DNA from: Nocardioides pelophilus
GTDB taxonomy: Bacteria; Actinomycetota; Actinomycetes; Propionibacteriales; Nocardioidaceae
Reading direction: 5' to 3'
Length of the DNA stretch: 42,960 bases
NCBI RefSeq assembly: GCF_014180685.1
Contig: NZ_JACEHF010000018.1
Coordinates: forward strand, 1 to 42,960
Each line of letters begins with the position of its first letter. The stretch's first letter is position 1. The position numbers and the translations under genes are program-made. Positions 1-8,596 of this stretch are shown here, piece after piece. A model generated the notes under the pieces. That model was not told where the DNA came from and did not search any database. It saw only the letters and a list, made by a program, of their open reading frames with translations.

Positions 1-234
1 GACCACCTGGAGCCCGAGGTGCACGAGCCCGTCGCCGCCGCAGACCACCAGTGCCTCCGCACCCTCGGCGACCGCCTGCTCCGCCAGGTCGGACGCCTCG
101 TCGGCGTCGCGGCCCTCGAGGGAGCGGACCCGCCACCCGGCCCCGTGGAGCAGCGGCAGCGCCGCGTCGCGCATCCGCAGGGCGCGGCCCTTGCCCGCCG
201 TGGGGTTCATGAGGAGCGCGATCTGGCGAGTCAC
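1..234 (-). CDS. Diacylglycerol/lipid kinase family protein, N-terminal part (cut by window edge)
   Basis: The N-terminal 78 codons are visible, starting at GTG 234 and running off the left edge. The start reads VTRQIALLMNPTAGKGRA, the nucleotide-binding opening of the DAGK catalytic fold (N-P-x-A/S-G-x-G). About 45 residues later comes CGGDGL, the glycine-rich phosphate loop GGDG(T/S) of diacylglycerol and sphingosine-type lipid kinases. The family phosphorylates diacylglycerol or a related lipid with ATP at the inner membrane face. The gene follows tatA-tatC and the hypothetical gene on the same strand with a 25-base gap, so it may be the last gene of that operon. Substrate is not deducible; an NAD-kinase-like enzyme is a less likely alternative. 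Confidence 0.8.
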   Translation of the reverse strand, partial: MTRQIALLMNPTAGKGRALRMRDAALPLLHGAGWRVRSLEGRDADEASDLAEQAVAEGAEALVVCGGDGLVHLGLQVV

Positions 235-259
235 AACCCGAAACCTATCGGGCGCCCGA

Positions 260-706
260 TCAGTCGCCCGGGCCGCCGCCGCGGTCCCAGCCCGACCCGC
301 CGCGCGCGACCCGCAACCGGACCGCGAAGTGGTCGGGCGGAGCGCCGACGGCCTTCGCCAGCCGACCGACCGCGTCGATCACCCGGGGAGCGGTGAAGTC
401 CGTGCCGGGCGCACCGAGCGTGAGTCGGTCACCTCGTCGTACGACGTGCACCTGGCCGTGTCGCCACGCCTGGTGGATCTGGACCCGGGTCTGCTCGTCG
501 ACGACCGCCACCGGGTATGCGACGTCGCCCGCCATCAGGTCGCACGGCAGCTCGACGCCGGTCAGGTCGCTGCACAGCGTCCCGGGGACGATGCCGAGCC
601 GGAGCGGACCGACCGCCGACCAGGTCACCGGGTCGGTGCCGAGCCACTCGGGCAGGTCGAACGCGTCGACCGCGCTGCACGAGGGTTCATTCGCAGGGGC
701 GGTCAC
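260..706 (-). CDS. Hypothetical protein, 148 aa, overlapping the end of tatC
   Basis: I do not recognise a family. The GTG start at 704-706 overlaps the tatC stop as GTGA, a strong sign of translational coupling, and this is the reason for choosing that start. The protein begins MTAPANEPSCSAVDAF, has no membrane segment or clear signal peptide, and ends in a glycine- and arginine-rich tail (RVARGGSGWDRGGGPGD). Its middle is a moderately hydrophobic region rich in Val and Leu with two cysteines (CSDL, CDLM). It sits between tatC and the lipid kinase gene, so it may act in export or simply ride in the operon. Function unknown. Confidence 0.72.
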   Translation of the reverse strand: MTAPANEPSCSAVDAFDLPEWLGTDPVTWSAVGPLRLGIVPGTLCSDLTGVELPCDLMAGDVAYPVAVVDEQTRVQIHQAWRHGQVHVVRRGDRLTLGAPGTDFTAPRVIDAVGRLAKAVGAPPDHFAVRLRVARGGSGWDRGGGPGD

Positions 707-1539
707 AGCGGCGAGGCCTCGTCCGGGCTCAAGCCGGCGTTGATGCCCCGCCCCGCGCGACGGCGGTCGTTGAGCCGTGCGATCACCTCGGAGATGAGGA
801 AGAGGACGACCAGCGGGACCGCCATGAACGTCATCGTGAACGGGTCGCCGCTGGGCGTCGCGATCGCGGCGAACAGGAACGACCCGACGATGATCCATGG
901 CCGGTGGGCGCCCAGCGACTTGCCCTTGACGATGCCGGCCATGTTGAGGAGGACGACGAACACCGGGATCTCGAACGCGATGCCGAACGCCAGGAGGGTC
1001 CGGGTGAAGAAGGAGAGGTAGTCGTTGAACTCCACCAGGTTGGTGAGGTCGCCCGGGGTGAAGCCGATGAGGATCTCGAGGCCCTTCGGCAGCGTCAGGT
1101 AGCCCAGCGCCAGCCCGGCGAAGAACAGGGGGCCGGCGATCGCGCCGAAGATGGCGGTCCACTTCTTCTCGGTGGAGTGGAGGCCGGGCAGGATGAACGC
1201 CCAGATCTGGTACAGCCAGAACGGGCTCGAGCCGACCAGCGCTCCGAGGCCGCACAGCTTGAGGTAGAGCAGGAAGCCACCGGCGGCACCGCTGGTCGTC
1301 GCGACCGTGCGGTCCTCCCCCAGGGCCTCGCGGGCCTGCTGGTAGGGCTCGTTGACGACTGCGAACAGCGCGTCGAAGAAGAACAGGGAGATGACGAACG
1401 CGACCGTGATCGCGAGCGCCGCCTTCAGGATCCGGGCGCGCAGCTCTCGCAGGTGGTCGGACAGGGCCATCCGCCCGTCGGGTCCGACGGGGTGGACGGG
1501 TCTGCCGACGAAGAGCTGGACGACCCCCGTGAGCGACAA
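703..1539 (-). CDS. tatC: Sec-independent (Tat) protein translocase subunit TatC
   Basis: TatC is the six-helix membrane receptor of the twin-arginine translocase, which exports folded proteins with RR signal peptides. The sequence shows the N-terminal cytoplasmic motif SDHLRELRARI, the glutamate-containing periplasmic loop, FWLYQIWAFILPGLHSTEKK and the conserved FGIAFEIPV segment, with six hydrophobic helices in 278 residues. A second possible start, MALSDHLRELR at 1470, would remove a 23-residue N-terminal extension not typical of the family and may be the true start. It lies 13 bases after tatA and directly downstream of pafBC, the order known in mycobacteria and streptomycetes. Confidence 0.96.
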   Translation of the reverse strand: MSLTGVVQLFVGRPVHPVGPDGRMALSDHLRELRARILKAALAITVAFVISLFFFDALFAVVNEPYQQAREALGEDRTVATTSGAAGGFLLYLKLCGLGALVGSSPFWLYQIWAFILPGLHSTEKKWTAIFGAIAGPLFFAGLALGYLTLPKGLEILIGFTPGDLTNLVEFNDYLSFFTRTLLAFGIAFEIPVFVVLLNMAGIVKGKSLGAHRPWIIVGSFLFAAIATPSGDPFTMTFMAVPLVVLFLISEVIARLNDRRRAGRGINAGLSPDEASPL

Positions 1540-1552
1540 GTGCTGACCAGGC

Positions 1553-1795
1553 TCAGGCGTTGCGCTCGCGCTCGTCGACGATCTCGCCCTCGGCGACCTC
1601 GTCGCCGGCGGTCAGCTCGCCCTTGGGCTTCTCGTCGTCGTCGCTGAGGCCCTTGGTCTCAGACTTGAAGATCCGCAGCGCCTGGCCGGTGCCGCGCGCC
1701 AGGTCGGGCAGCTTCGCCGCACCGAACACCAGGATGAAGATGGCGAGGATGATCAGCCACTCCCACCCTTGAGGCATGCCGATCAGGGGAATCAT
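1553..1795 (-). CDS. tatA: Tat translocase subunit TatA/E
   Basis: This 80-residue protein has one N-terminal transmembrane helix (WEWLIILAIFILVFGAAKLPDLARG), the conserved FG at the helix end, and an amphipathic helix (LARGTGQALRIFKSE) followed by an acidic, charged tail. This is the classic TatA layout; TatA oligomers form the translocation path recruited by TatC. It is followed 13 bases later by tatC. The gene is 55 bases downstream of pafC. The short MIPLIGMPQG leader before the helix leaves a choice between ATG 1795 and the internal Met at residue 7. Confidence 0.96.
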   Translation of the reverse strand: MIPLIGMPQGWEWLIILAIFILVFGAAKLPDLARGTGQALRIFKSETKGLSDDDEKPKGELTAGDEVAEGEIVDERERNA

Positions 1796-1849
1796 CTGGA
1801 GACCAACTCTCGGTTCGAGGAACTCGTGTCCCCTTATGGTACGCCGCCC

Positions 1850-2857
1850 TCACCGATACAGCGCGAGGGTCTCCTGTGCGGTCGCTGTGAAAGTCCCGGT
1901 GAATTCTTCCGGCGCCACCACGGCGGCGTACGGCGCCAGCCGCAGCAGCAGCCGCATCAACCACCGCGGGTCCGCGACGGGCAGGTCGACCTCGAGCGCG
2001 CCGTCGGCCAAGGGTCGCACGTCCTGCATCGGGTAGTAGTTCGGCACCCAGTCGGCCTGCGGTTGCAGCACGAGCGTGGCCACGGTGCCGCCGGCGGGTG
2101 CCTCTCCGGTCAGCAACCCCTCGTTGACCTCGCGCGGGGGCGTCGGTGCCGTCGCGATCGGGACGTCGAGGACCGTCGCCTCCGTGATCCGGTCGAGCCG
2201 GAACAGCCGTTCGCCGTCGGCGGTGTGGCACCAGGCGTCGAGGTAGGAGAACCGTCCGTGCGACACCACACCGCGGGGGTCGACGACCCGCTCGGAGAGC
2301 TCGTCGCGGGACGGCACGTGGTAGGTCAGCCGGACCTGCCGCTGTTCGTCCGCGGCGCGCTGCAGGGTGTCCGACAGCGCGATCAGGGCCACCTCGCCGG
2401 AGCGGGCGTCGACCGCGATCCGCCGCGCGGCGGCCGCGGTGGTGGCGGCCGCCTCCAGCTTGGAGAGCACGGCGTCGATGATCGCCTGGGTGTCGTCGGC
2501 CGAGACGTCGCGCAGCGTGTGGAGGGCGACCATCACGGCCGAGGCCTCGGTCGGGCTCAGGCGCAGGGGGCGGGCGAGGTAGTCGGCGTTCTCGATCCGG
2601 ATCACGCCGTCGCTGACCGGGCCGCCCTCCTCCGACTCGATCGCATCGAGGTCGACGTCGATGAGGTCGTCCGGCAGCCCGCCAGGCAGCCCGCACATGA
2701 AGAGCACCTTGAGGTCGCCCAGCACCTGCGCGGGCGAGGTGCCGAGCAGGTCGGCGGCGTCGGCCAGCCGGACCTCGTCACGGTGGTGCAGGAACGGCAC
2801 CAGGGTGAGCAGCCGGGCGACCTGGTCGCGGGCTCCTGGGGCGGCAGTCGTCGTCAT
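1850..2857 (-). CDS. pafC: PafC, WYL-domain transcriptional regulator
   Basis: PafC (335 aa) pairs with PafB to form a transcriptional activator of the RecA/LexA-independent DNA damage response described in mycobacteria. The N-terminal winged-helix region (residues about 10-65, DQVARLLTLVPFLHHRDEVR) precedes a middle region and the WYL domain (about 165-250), where RFSYLDAWCHTADGERLFRLDRI replaces the strict W-Y-L signature. The ATG at 2855-2857 overlaps the pafB stop as ATGA, fixing the start. Co-translation with pafB fits formation of a heterodimer. A longer reading frame upstream is only pafB coding sequence in another frame. Confidence 0.93.
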   Translation of the reverse strand: MTTTAAPGARDQVARLLTLVPFLHHRDEVRLADAADLLGTSPAQVLGDLKVLFMCGLPGGLPDDLIDVDLDAIESEEGGPVSDGVIRIENADYLARPLRLSPTEASAVMVALHTLRDVSADDTQAIIDAVLSKLEAAATTAAAARRIAVDARSGEVALIALSDTLQRAADEQRQVRLTYHVPSRDELSERVVDPRGVVSHGRFSYLDAWCHTADGERLFRLDRITEATVLDVPIATAPTPPREVNEGLLTGEAPAGGTVATLVLQPQADWVPNYYPMQDVRPLADGALEVDLPVADPRWLMRLLLRLAPYAAVVAPEEFTGTFTATAQETLALYR

Positions 2858-3816
2858 CCGGCGATCGCCTCCAGCCGTCCGACGATCTCGGCCCGCAGCG
2901 CCGCCGGCTCGAGGAGCACGACGTCCGGGCCGTGGTAGAGCACCTCGTCGACGAACCCGCGCGCGGGGCGGTCCAGCTGGACCCGGTCCCACCCGGTGCG
3001 GGTGTCGGGGCCGGCCACGTCGGCCTCGACCCGCGACGCCCGGCGGCGGAAGCTGTGGCCCGTCCCCCGCCGGACGAGCAGCACCGCCCGCTCGGCGGCC
3101 GGGACCGGCGCCAACCGCTCGATCGTCTGGCGGAGGTCGGTGTCGGGCGGGACGTCGTAGGAGCGGGCGGGCCCGACCTTGCGAACCGCGCTGGTCACCC
3201 GGTCGAGGCGGAACACCCGCTCGTCGTCACGGTCGGTGTCGAAGCCGACGAGGTACCAGCGCCCCGACGTGCGGACCAGTCCCCACGGTTGGACGTGGCG
3301 GCGCCGCGACTCGGGCTCGTTGGGCCGCTGGTAGTCGAACTCGATGCAGGTCCGGTCGCACACCGCCTCCCAGCAGGTCGCGAAGGCCGGCTCGTCGGCG
3401 TTGAGCCGCGGCTGGGCGATCTCGAGCGCGGTCAGGTCGACGTCGAGACCGGCGGCGCTCAGCTTGCGCACCGCGTCGGTGGTGGCCTGGGCCATCGTGG
3501 CCTGCTGCCAGACCCGCGAGGCGAGGCCGACGACGGCCGCCTCCTCCGGGGTCAGCGAGACGTCGGGGAGGGCGAACTCGTCGGGTGGGATCCGGTAGCC
3601 GACCTCGTCGTCGAAGAGCGGGTCGATCTGCGCAACCTCGACGGGCACCCCGAGGCTGCGCAGCTCGTCCTTGTCGCGCTCGAACATCTTCTCGAAGGCG
3701 TCCGGGCGCGAGTCGGGGTACAGCAGCTCCCGGATCCGGTCCTTGGCGATCGGACGCCGCTGCACCAGCAGCATGATGAGGAGGTTGAGGAGACGCTCGC
3801 TCTTCGGCGCGGGCAT
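2854..3816 (-). CDS. pafB: PafB, WYL-domain transcriptional regulator
   Basis: PafB (320 aa) is the partner of PafC. Its N-terminus MPAPKSERLLNLLIMLLVQRRPIAKDRIRELL is a winged-helix DNA-binding domain; the central WYL domain contains the motif SGRWYLVGFDTDRDDERVFRLDRV around residues 185-210. The C-terminal WCX region follows. The start at ATG 3816 matches family N-termini. It is 20 bases downstream of the FKBP lipoprotein gene and overlaps pafC by four bases. In mycobacteria pafA-pafB-pafC are adjacent; here an FKBP gene lies between pafA and pafB. Confidence 0.94.
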   Translation of the reverse strand: MPAPKSERLLNLLIMLLVQRRPIAKDRIRELLYPDSRPDAFEKMFERDKDELRSLGVPVEVAQIDPLFDDEVGYRIPPDEFALPDVSLTPEEAAVVGLASRVWQQATMAQATTDAVRKLSAAGLDVDLTALEIAQPRLNADEPAFATCWEAVCDRTCIEFDYQRPNEPESRRRHVQPWGLVRTSGRWYLVGFDTDRDDERVFRLDRVTSAVRKVGPARSYDVPPDTDLRQTIERLAPVPAAERAVLLVRRGTGHSFRRRASRVEADVAGPDTRTGWDRVQLDRPARGFVDEVLYHGPDVVLLEPAALRAEIVGRLEAIAG

Positions 3817-3836
3817 GACCCTAGTGTGCCTCTCGG

Positions 3837-4832
3837 CTAAGCAGCGGCCAGGATGTCGACGATGAAGTAGAGGGTCGCGTTCGGCGGGATGTCCTCGCCC
3901 TGGCCCTTCTTCCCGTAGCCGAGCGTGGGCGGGATGCGGAGCAGCACCCGGCTGCCGACGGTCTTGCCCACCAGGCCCTCGTCCCAGCCCTTGACGACAC
4001 CGCCGACGCCGATGGTGAAGGTCGACGGCTCGTCGCGCGAGAACCCGTTGTCGAACGGCTTGTCGGCGGCGTAGACCTGACCGATGTAGTCGGCGACGAG
4101 GAGGTCGCCCTTCTCGACCACCGGACCGGTGCCCTCGACGAGGACCGCCTGGGTGAGCTCCTTCGACTTGGCGTCGGGCTCGGGCTGGCCGCTCGAGTCG
4201 AGAGCCGTCGGCTCGCCCTTCTTCTCCACGATCTCGGGGGCCCAGCGCGGGGCCGCCTTGCTCTTGCCCTCGGGGCCGTCGAGGGGAACGGCCTCGAGGT
4301 CGGCGACGACGACGATGCCGTCCTCGTTGCCGACGCCGAGCGGCGTCAGGGCGAGGGCGACGTTGGGCTCCCACTCCTCCTTGACGTCCACCACGGCCGC
4401 GATCCGGGTGCCGACCTTGGTCTCGCCCGGTTCGATCCCCTGCGCGATCAGCTCGGTCAGCAGGTCGACGACCTGGGTCGGCTCGGCGTCCGACCCGACC
4501 TCGAGCAGCAGCGCGCCCTCGTCGCCGTAGGTGTCGAAGGAGATCTCCTGGCTGACGTCGTTGGAGACCGCGATGTTGGTGACCACCCGGTCGCCCTCCT
4601 CGAGGACGGGACCGTCACCCTCCTCGACGACCTCGACCTCGGCCTTGCCCGCCTTCAGCATCGCCTTCCAGTCGATCTCGGGGACGTCGCCGACGGCGCC
4701 GGAGATCTCGACCGCATCGAACCCGGCGGCGGTCTTCGCCCCGGGCTCGTCGTCGCCGCAGGCCGTGAGCGCGGCGAGTGCACACAAGGTGACGGTGGCG
4801 AGAGCGGCGGGGCGGGTCAGTCGGCTTGGCAC
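3837..4832 (-). CDS. Tandem FKBP-type peptidyl-prolyl isomerase lipoprotein
   Basis: The 331-residue protein has a lipoprotein signal peptide ending in the lipobox LTAC (Cys about residue 25), so it should be anchored on the outer face of the membrane. The C-terminal domain (about 228-331) is a canonical FKBP fold with the motifs VVKGWDEGLVGKTVGSRVLL and LGYGKKGQGEDIPPNATLYF. The part before it (about 45-205) repeats the same pattern in degenerate form (EEGDGPVLEEGDRV then VGTRIAAVVDV), suggesting a second, possibly inactive FKBP domain. It would catalyse cis/trans proline isomerisation of exported proteins. The GTG start sits 6 bases after a TAAGGT box, so the mRNA may be leaderless. It begins the unit leading into pafB, pafC, tatA and tatC. 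Confidence 0.9.
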   Translation of the reverse strand: MPSRLTRPAALATVTLCALAALTACGDDEPGAKTAAGFDAVEISGAVGDVPEIDWKAMLKAGKAEVEVVEEGDGPVLEEGDRVVTNIAVSNDVSQEISFDTYGDEGALLLEVGSDAEPTQVVDLLTELIAQGIEPGETKVGTRIAAVVDVKEEWEPNVALALTPLGVGNEDGIVVVADLEAVPLDGPEGKSKAAPRWAPEIVEKKGEPTALDSSGQPEPDAKSKELTQAVLVEGTGPVVEKGDLLVADYIGQVYAADKPFDNGFSRDEPSTFTIGVGGVVKGWDEGLVGKTVGSRVLLRIPPTLGYGKKGQGEDIPPNATLYFIVDILAAA

Positions 4833-4838
4833 GCCGAA

Positions 4839-4844
4839 ACCTTA
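4839..4844 (-). promoter_or_regulatory. Predicted -10 box of a leaderless promoter for the FKBP lipoprotein gene
   Basis: Read on the minus strand the hexamer is TAAGGT, followed by TTCGGC and the GTG start. The TANNNT form and the 6-base distance would place the transcription start on the GTG. No good -35 is visible. Confidence 0.5.
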
Positions 4845-4850
4845 CAAGGG

Positions 4851-4885
4851 GTCTCGTGACGGTCGCTGCGCGACCTCCTCGGCCG
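4851..4885. repeat. Short intergenic hairpin element (GGTCGC-TGC-GCGACC)
   Basis: Between pafA and the FKBP gene there is a perfect 6-base stem with a 3-base loop at 4861-4875, framed by GTCTCGTGAC and TCCTCGGCC. It resembles the small palindromic elements that recur in Nocardioides-type genomes; that family link is from memory and unverified. It could act as a terminator downstream of pafA. Confidence 0.45.
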
Positions 4886-4895
4886 ACGACGGGTG

Positions 4896-6257
4896 CTACA
4901 TGCCGTCGATCAGGCGCTGCACGCGCTCGTCGTAGGCGCGGAACGGGTCCTTGCACAAGACGGTGCGCTGCGCCTGGTCGTTGAGCTTGAGGTGCACCCA
5001 GTCGACCGTGAAGTCGCGGCGGCGCTCCTGCGCCTTGCGGATGAACTCGCCGCGCAGCCGGGCGCGGGTGTTCTGGGGCGGCACCGACTTGGCCTCGAAG
5101 ATCTTGAGGTCGCTGGTCACCCTCGCCACCGCACCCCGCTTCTCGAGCAGGTAGTAGAGGCCTCGATTGCGGTGGATGTCGTGGTAGGCCAGGTCGAGCT
5201 GGGCGACCCGCGCGTGGCTCAAGGGCAGTCCGTGCTTCGCCCGGTAGCGGTCGATGAGCTTCCACTTGATGACCCAGTCGATCTCGCGGTCGATGAGGCT
5301 GAGATCGTCGGACTCGACCGCCTTGAGCGCGCGCTCCCACAGGTCGAGGGTGCGCTCGATCACGGGGGTGCTGATGCCGCGCCGGTCGACGAAGTCGCGG
5401 GCCTTGGCGAGGTACTCGCCCTGGATGTCGAGAGCGCTCGCCTCGCGGCCGTTGGCCAGCCGCACCTTGCGGCGGCCGGTGACGTCGTGGGAGATCTCGC
5501 GGATGGCCCGGATCGGGTTCTCCATCGTGAGGTCGCGCATCACCACGCCCTCCTCGATCATCCGCAGCACCAGGTCGCACGACGCGACCTTGAGCATGGT
5601 CGTCGTCTCGCTCATGTTGCTGTCACCGACGATGACGTGCAGCCGGCGGTACTTCTCGGCGTCGGCGTGCGGCTCGTCGCGGGTGTTGATGATCGGCCGA
5701 CTGCGGGTGGTGGCGCTCGAGACGCCCTCCCAGATGTGCTCGGCCCGCTGGCTGACGGAGTACGACGTACCTCTCGGCGTCTGGGTGACCTTCCCGGCCC
5801 CGACCATGATCTGCCGGGTGACCAGGAACGGGATCAGCACGTCGGCGAGCCGGCTGAACTCGCCCGCACGGCTGACCAGGTAGTTCTCGTGGCAGCCGTA
5901 GGAGTTGCCGGCCGAGTCGGTGTTGTTCTTGAACAGGTAGATCTCGCCGGCGATGCCCTCGTCGTGGAGGCGCTGCTCGGCGTCGAGCAGCAGGCCCTCG
6001 AGCACCCGCTCCCCCGCCTTGTCGTGCGTGACCAGCTCGACGATGTCGTCGCACTCGGGCGTGGCGTACTCCGGGTGGCTGCCCACGTCGAGGTAGAGCC
6101 GGGCGCCGTTGCGCAGGAAGACGTTGCTGGACCGCCCCCAGGACACGACCTTGCGGAACAGGTAGCGCGCCACCTCGTCGGGGCTCAACCGGCGTTGCCC
6201 CTTGAACGTGCAGGTGACGCCGTACTCGTTCTCGATACCGAAGATGCGGCGGTCCAC
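4896..6257 (-). CDS. pafA: Pup-protein ligase PafA
   Basis: PafA (453 aa) uses ATP to phosphorylate the C-terminal Glu of Pup and joins it to substrate lysines. The N-terminus [16 protein letters not shown] carries the family's IE-x-E-Y-G magnesium/ATP-binding glutamates; [36 protein letters not shown] and [19 protein letters not shown] are hallmark segments of the glutamine-synthetase-like fold, with the conserved base Asp in [11 protein letters not shown]. Length matches the family. The GTG start follows a TAGGCT box by 6 bases, so leaderless transcription is likely. It is paralogous to dop upstream; a 62-base stretch is nearly identical between the two genes. Confidence 0.97.
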   Translation of the reverse strand: MDRRIFGIENEYGVTCTFKGQRRLSPDEVARYLFRKVVSWGRSSNVFLRNGARLYLDVGSHPEYATPECDDIVELVTHDKAGERVLEGLLLDAEQRLHDEGIAGEIYLFKNNTDSAGNSYGCHENYLVSRAGEFSRLADVLIPFLVTRQIMVGAGKVTQTPRGTSYSVSQRAEHIWEGVSSATTRSRPIINTRDEPHADAEKYRRLHVIVGDSNMSETTTMLKVASCDLVLRMIEEGVVMRDLTMENPIRAIREISHDVTGRRKVRLANGREASALDIQGEYLAKARDFVDRRGISTPVIERTLDLWERALKAVESDDLSLIDREIDWVIKWKLIDRYRAKHGLPLSHARVAQLDLAYHDIHRNRGLYYLLEKRGAVARVTSDLKIFEAKSVPPQNTRARLRGEFIRKAQERRRDFTVDWVHLKLNDQAQRTVLCKDPFRAYDERVQRLIDGM

Positions 6258-6263
6258 GACTAG

Positions 6264-6269
6264 AGCCTA
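6264..6269 (-). promoter_or_regulatory. Predicted -10 box of a leaderless promoter for pafA
   Basis: The minus strand reads TAGGCT, CTAGTC, then GTG. Spacing of 6 bases to the start codon predicts a leaderless transcript. Confidence 0.5.
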
Positions 6270-6319
6270 CGGGTCACCACCCCAGTCTGGGGGACGTAAC
6301 CGCCGGGTACCGCGCCTCC

Positions 6320-7759
6320 ATGACCCCCATGACCCCCATGACTCCGCTGTGGCTGGACCGACCGCGCCTGACGCACCCCACGCTCACCACCCAGGCGACC
6401 TACGACGTGATCGTGGTCGGCGCCGGGATCACGGGGTTGTCGACGGCGTTGCTCCTGGCCCGTGGCGGGCGGCGGGTGGCGGTGCTCGAGGCCCGGCAGG
6501 TCGGCGACGGGACGAGCGGCCACACCACCGCGAAGGTCAGCGTCCTGCAGGGCACCAAGCTGAGCCGGATCGCGCGGACCAACCCGCCGTCGGTGCTGCG
6601 GGACTACGTCACGGCCAACCAGGAGGGCCAGGCCTGGCTGCGGGACTTCTGCTCGAGCCACGACGTCCCGTTCCAGGACCGCCCGGCCTACACCTACGCG
6701 ACGACCCGCACCGGTGAGCTGCGCGCCCGGGCCGAGCTGTCCGTGGCGCAGCTCGCCGGGTTGGACGTCACCTGGGAGGACGCCACCGAGCTGCCCTTCC
6801 CCGTGCGCGGCGCCCTGCGGCTGGCCGACCAGATGCAGCTGCATCCCCTCGACCTGATGGACGCGCTGGTGGCACAGCTCCTCGCGGCCGGCGGCGAGGT
6901 CTTCGAGCAGACCCGGGTCACCGACCTCCACCACGTCCCCGACGGGGTCGGCGTGACGACCGAGCACGCGACCGCGACCGCGGCCCACGTCGTGCTCGCG
7001 ACCGCCCAGCCGATCCTGCGCCGGCACGGCTTCTTCGCGCGCCTCCACCCGCAACGGTCCTACGCCGCCGCGCTGCGTTCGCCGTGGGTGCCGAACGGCA
7101 TGTACCTCTCGGCGGACCACCCCAGCAGGTCCGTCCGGTCCCTTCCCTCCCCCGGCGCGGAGGAGCTGCTGCTCGTCGGCGGCAACGGCCACGTCACCGG
7201 GCGGACGTCGTCCGAGGCGGCTCGGGTCGAGGACCTGCTGGACTGGGCCCGCAGCACCTTCGGCGGCGAGGTCACCCACACCTGGTCCGCCCAGGACCAC
7301 GCGACCGTCAGCGGACTGCCCTACGTCGGTCCGATGCGGCCCGGGGAGGAGGAGATCTGGGTCGCGACCGGCTTCGACAAGTGGGGGTTCGCGGCCGCAC
7401 CGGCCGCGGCGCTCCTGCTCACCAAGCGCCTCTTCGCGCAGGCGGGCGCTGGCGAGCGACCGAGGTGGCACCGCGCGTTCAGCGCCTGGACGCCGCGCGG
7501 CGCGGCCGGCGCGGTCAGGGCGGCCCAGTTCAACGCCGGCGTGGGCGTCGAGATGACCAAGGACGTCGTACGCCGGAAGTGGCGGGACGCCGAGCAGGCG
7601 GAGCCGTCGCTCCGCGGCATCTGCACCCACCTCGCGGGCGCCGTGCGCTGGAACGACGCCGAGCGCTCCTGGGACTGCCCCCTCCACGGATCGCGGTTCG
7701 CCGCGGACGGCTCGGTGCTGGAGGGGCCTGCGGTCTGCGGGCTCAGGAAGCTGGACTGA
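6320..7759 (+). CDS. FAD-dependent oxidoreductase with C-terminal Rieske [2Fe-2S] domain
   Basis: The 479-residue protein opens with a DAO-type FAD-binding Rossmann motif, VIVVGAGITGLSTALLLARG (residues about 31-50), followed by a FAD-linked substrate domain ending in the second dinucleotide contact (WVATGFDKWGF, about 365). The last 50 residues form a Rieske cluster site: Cys435-x-His437 and Cys453-x2-His456 (CTHLAG and CPLHGSRF). Such fusions pass electrons between a flavin and a [2Fe-2S] centre; substrate is unknown. It is the only plus-strand gene between pafA and prcA, divergent from the former and convergent on the latter (6-base gap). The start lies in a triplicated ATGACYCCN block, so starts at 6320, 6329 and 6338 are all possible. 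Confidence 0.92.
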   Translation: MTPMTPMTPLWLDRPRLTHPTLTTQATYDVIVVGAGITGLSTALLLARGGRRVAVLEARQVGDGTSGHTTAKVSVLQGTKLSRIARTNPPSVLRDYVTANQEGQAWLRDFCSSHDVPFQDRPAYTYATTRTGELRARAELSVAQLAGLDVTWEDATELPFPVRGALRLADQMQLHPLDLMDALVAQLLAAGGEVFEQTRVTDLHHVPDGVGVTTEHATATAAHVVLATAQPILRRHGFFARLHPQRSYAAALRSPWVPNGMYLSADHPSRSVRSLPSPGAEELLLVGGNGHVTGRTSSEAARVEDLLDWARSTFGGEVTHTWSAQDHATVSGLPYVGPMRPGEEEIWVATGFDKWGFAAAPAAALLLTKRLFAQAGAGERPRWHRAFSAWTPRGAAGAVRAAQFNAGVGVEMTKDVVRRKWRDAEQAEPSLRGICTHLAGAVRWNDAERSWDCPLHGSRFAADGSVLEGPAVCGLRKLD

Positions 7760-7765
7760 GCCCGA

Positions 7766-8596
7766 TCACGGCGGCGGCGCGACCGGAGGCTCGCCCGAGT
7801 CCTGGGGCGCGTCCGGGCTCGGGGCATCGAGGGACGGCGTGTCGGCCTCGATCCGGTCGTGCTCGGCGGGTGCGTGCTCGGTCGGCCCGCGGTCACCGAG
7901 GAGCGCGTCGAGCCGCGCCGGCATGATCCGGGCGAACTTCCGCGGCTGCGAGCGGGTGCGGTCGAGCACCGCGACCTCGAGGTCGCCGACGGGGATCACC
8001 CGGTCGGTCGTCTCGCCGCCCTCGGTCGCGTGGCCGAGCGCCGCCACGGCCACCGCGAGCGCGGCGTCGAGCGACGAACCGTCGGTGTAGTGCTCGCCCA
8101 GATAGGTCGCCACCGTCTCGGCATCGCCACCCATCGCGGCGTAGCCGTGCTCGTCAGCGACCCGGCCCTCGTAGGTCAGCCGGTAGATCTGGTCCTCGTC
8201 GCTGTTGGAGCCCACCTCGGCGACGAGGATCTCCACCTCGTAGGGCTTCTCGCCACCGCTGGAGAAGATCGTGCCGAGCGTCTGCGCGTAGGCGTTGGCG
8301 AGCCCGCGACCGGTCACGTCGCGACGGTCGTAGGAGTAGCCGCGCATGTCGGCCAGCCGCACGCCGGCGATCCGCAGGTTCTCGAACTCGTTGTAGCGGC
8401 CGACCGCCGCGAAGGCGATCCGGTCGTAGATCTCCGACACCTTGTGCAGGGCACGGGACGGGTTCTCGGTCACGAACAGCACGCCGTCGGCGTACTGCAC
8501 CGCGACCAGGGAGCGTCCGCGCGCGATGCCCTTGCGGGCGAAGTCGGCCCGGTCCTTCATCAGCTGCTCGGGCGAGACGTAGAACGGCATGCTCAT
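7766..8596 (-). CDS. prcA: 20S proteasome alpha subunit PrcA
   Basis: PrcA (276 aa) forms the outer gating rings of the bacterial 20S proteasome. It begins [29 protein letters not shown], matching the family N-terminus that gates the pore, and contains [22 protein letters not shown] and [15 protein letters not shown]. The C-terminal 40 residues are acidic, proline-rich and unstructured, longer than usual. The ATG at 8594-8596 overlaps the prcB stop as ATGA, which fixes the start over the Met two codons later and couples its translation to prcB. Confidence 0.97.
   Translation of the reverse strand: MSMPFYVSPEQLMKDRADFARKGIARGRSLVAVQYADGVLFVTENPSRALHKVSEIYDRIAFAAVGRYNEFENLRIAGVRLADMRGYSYDRRDVTGRGLANAYAQTLGTIFSSGGEKPYEVEILVAEVGSNSDEDQIYRLTYEGRVADEHGYAAMGGDAETVATYLGEHYTDGSSLDAALAVAVAALGHATEGGETTDRVIPVGDLEVAVLDRTRSQPRKFARIMPARLDALLGDRGPTEHAPAEHDRIEADTPSLDAPSPDAPQDSGEPPVAPPP

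Noticed and set aside
517..1647. Plus-strand open frame of 376 codons over tatC
   Set aside because: Low-complexity Arg/Glu/Gly composition and no motif; tatC and tatA are clear on the minus strand.
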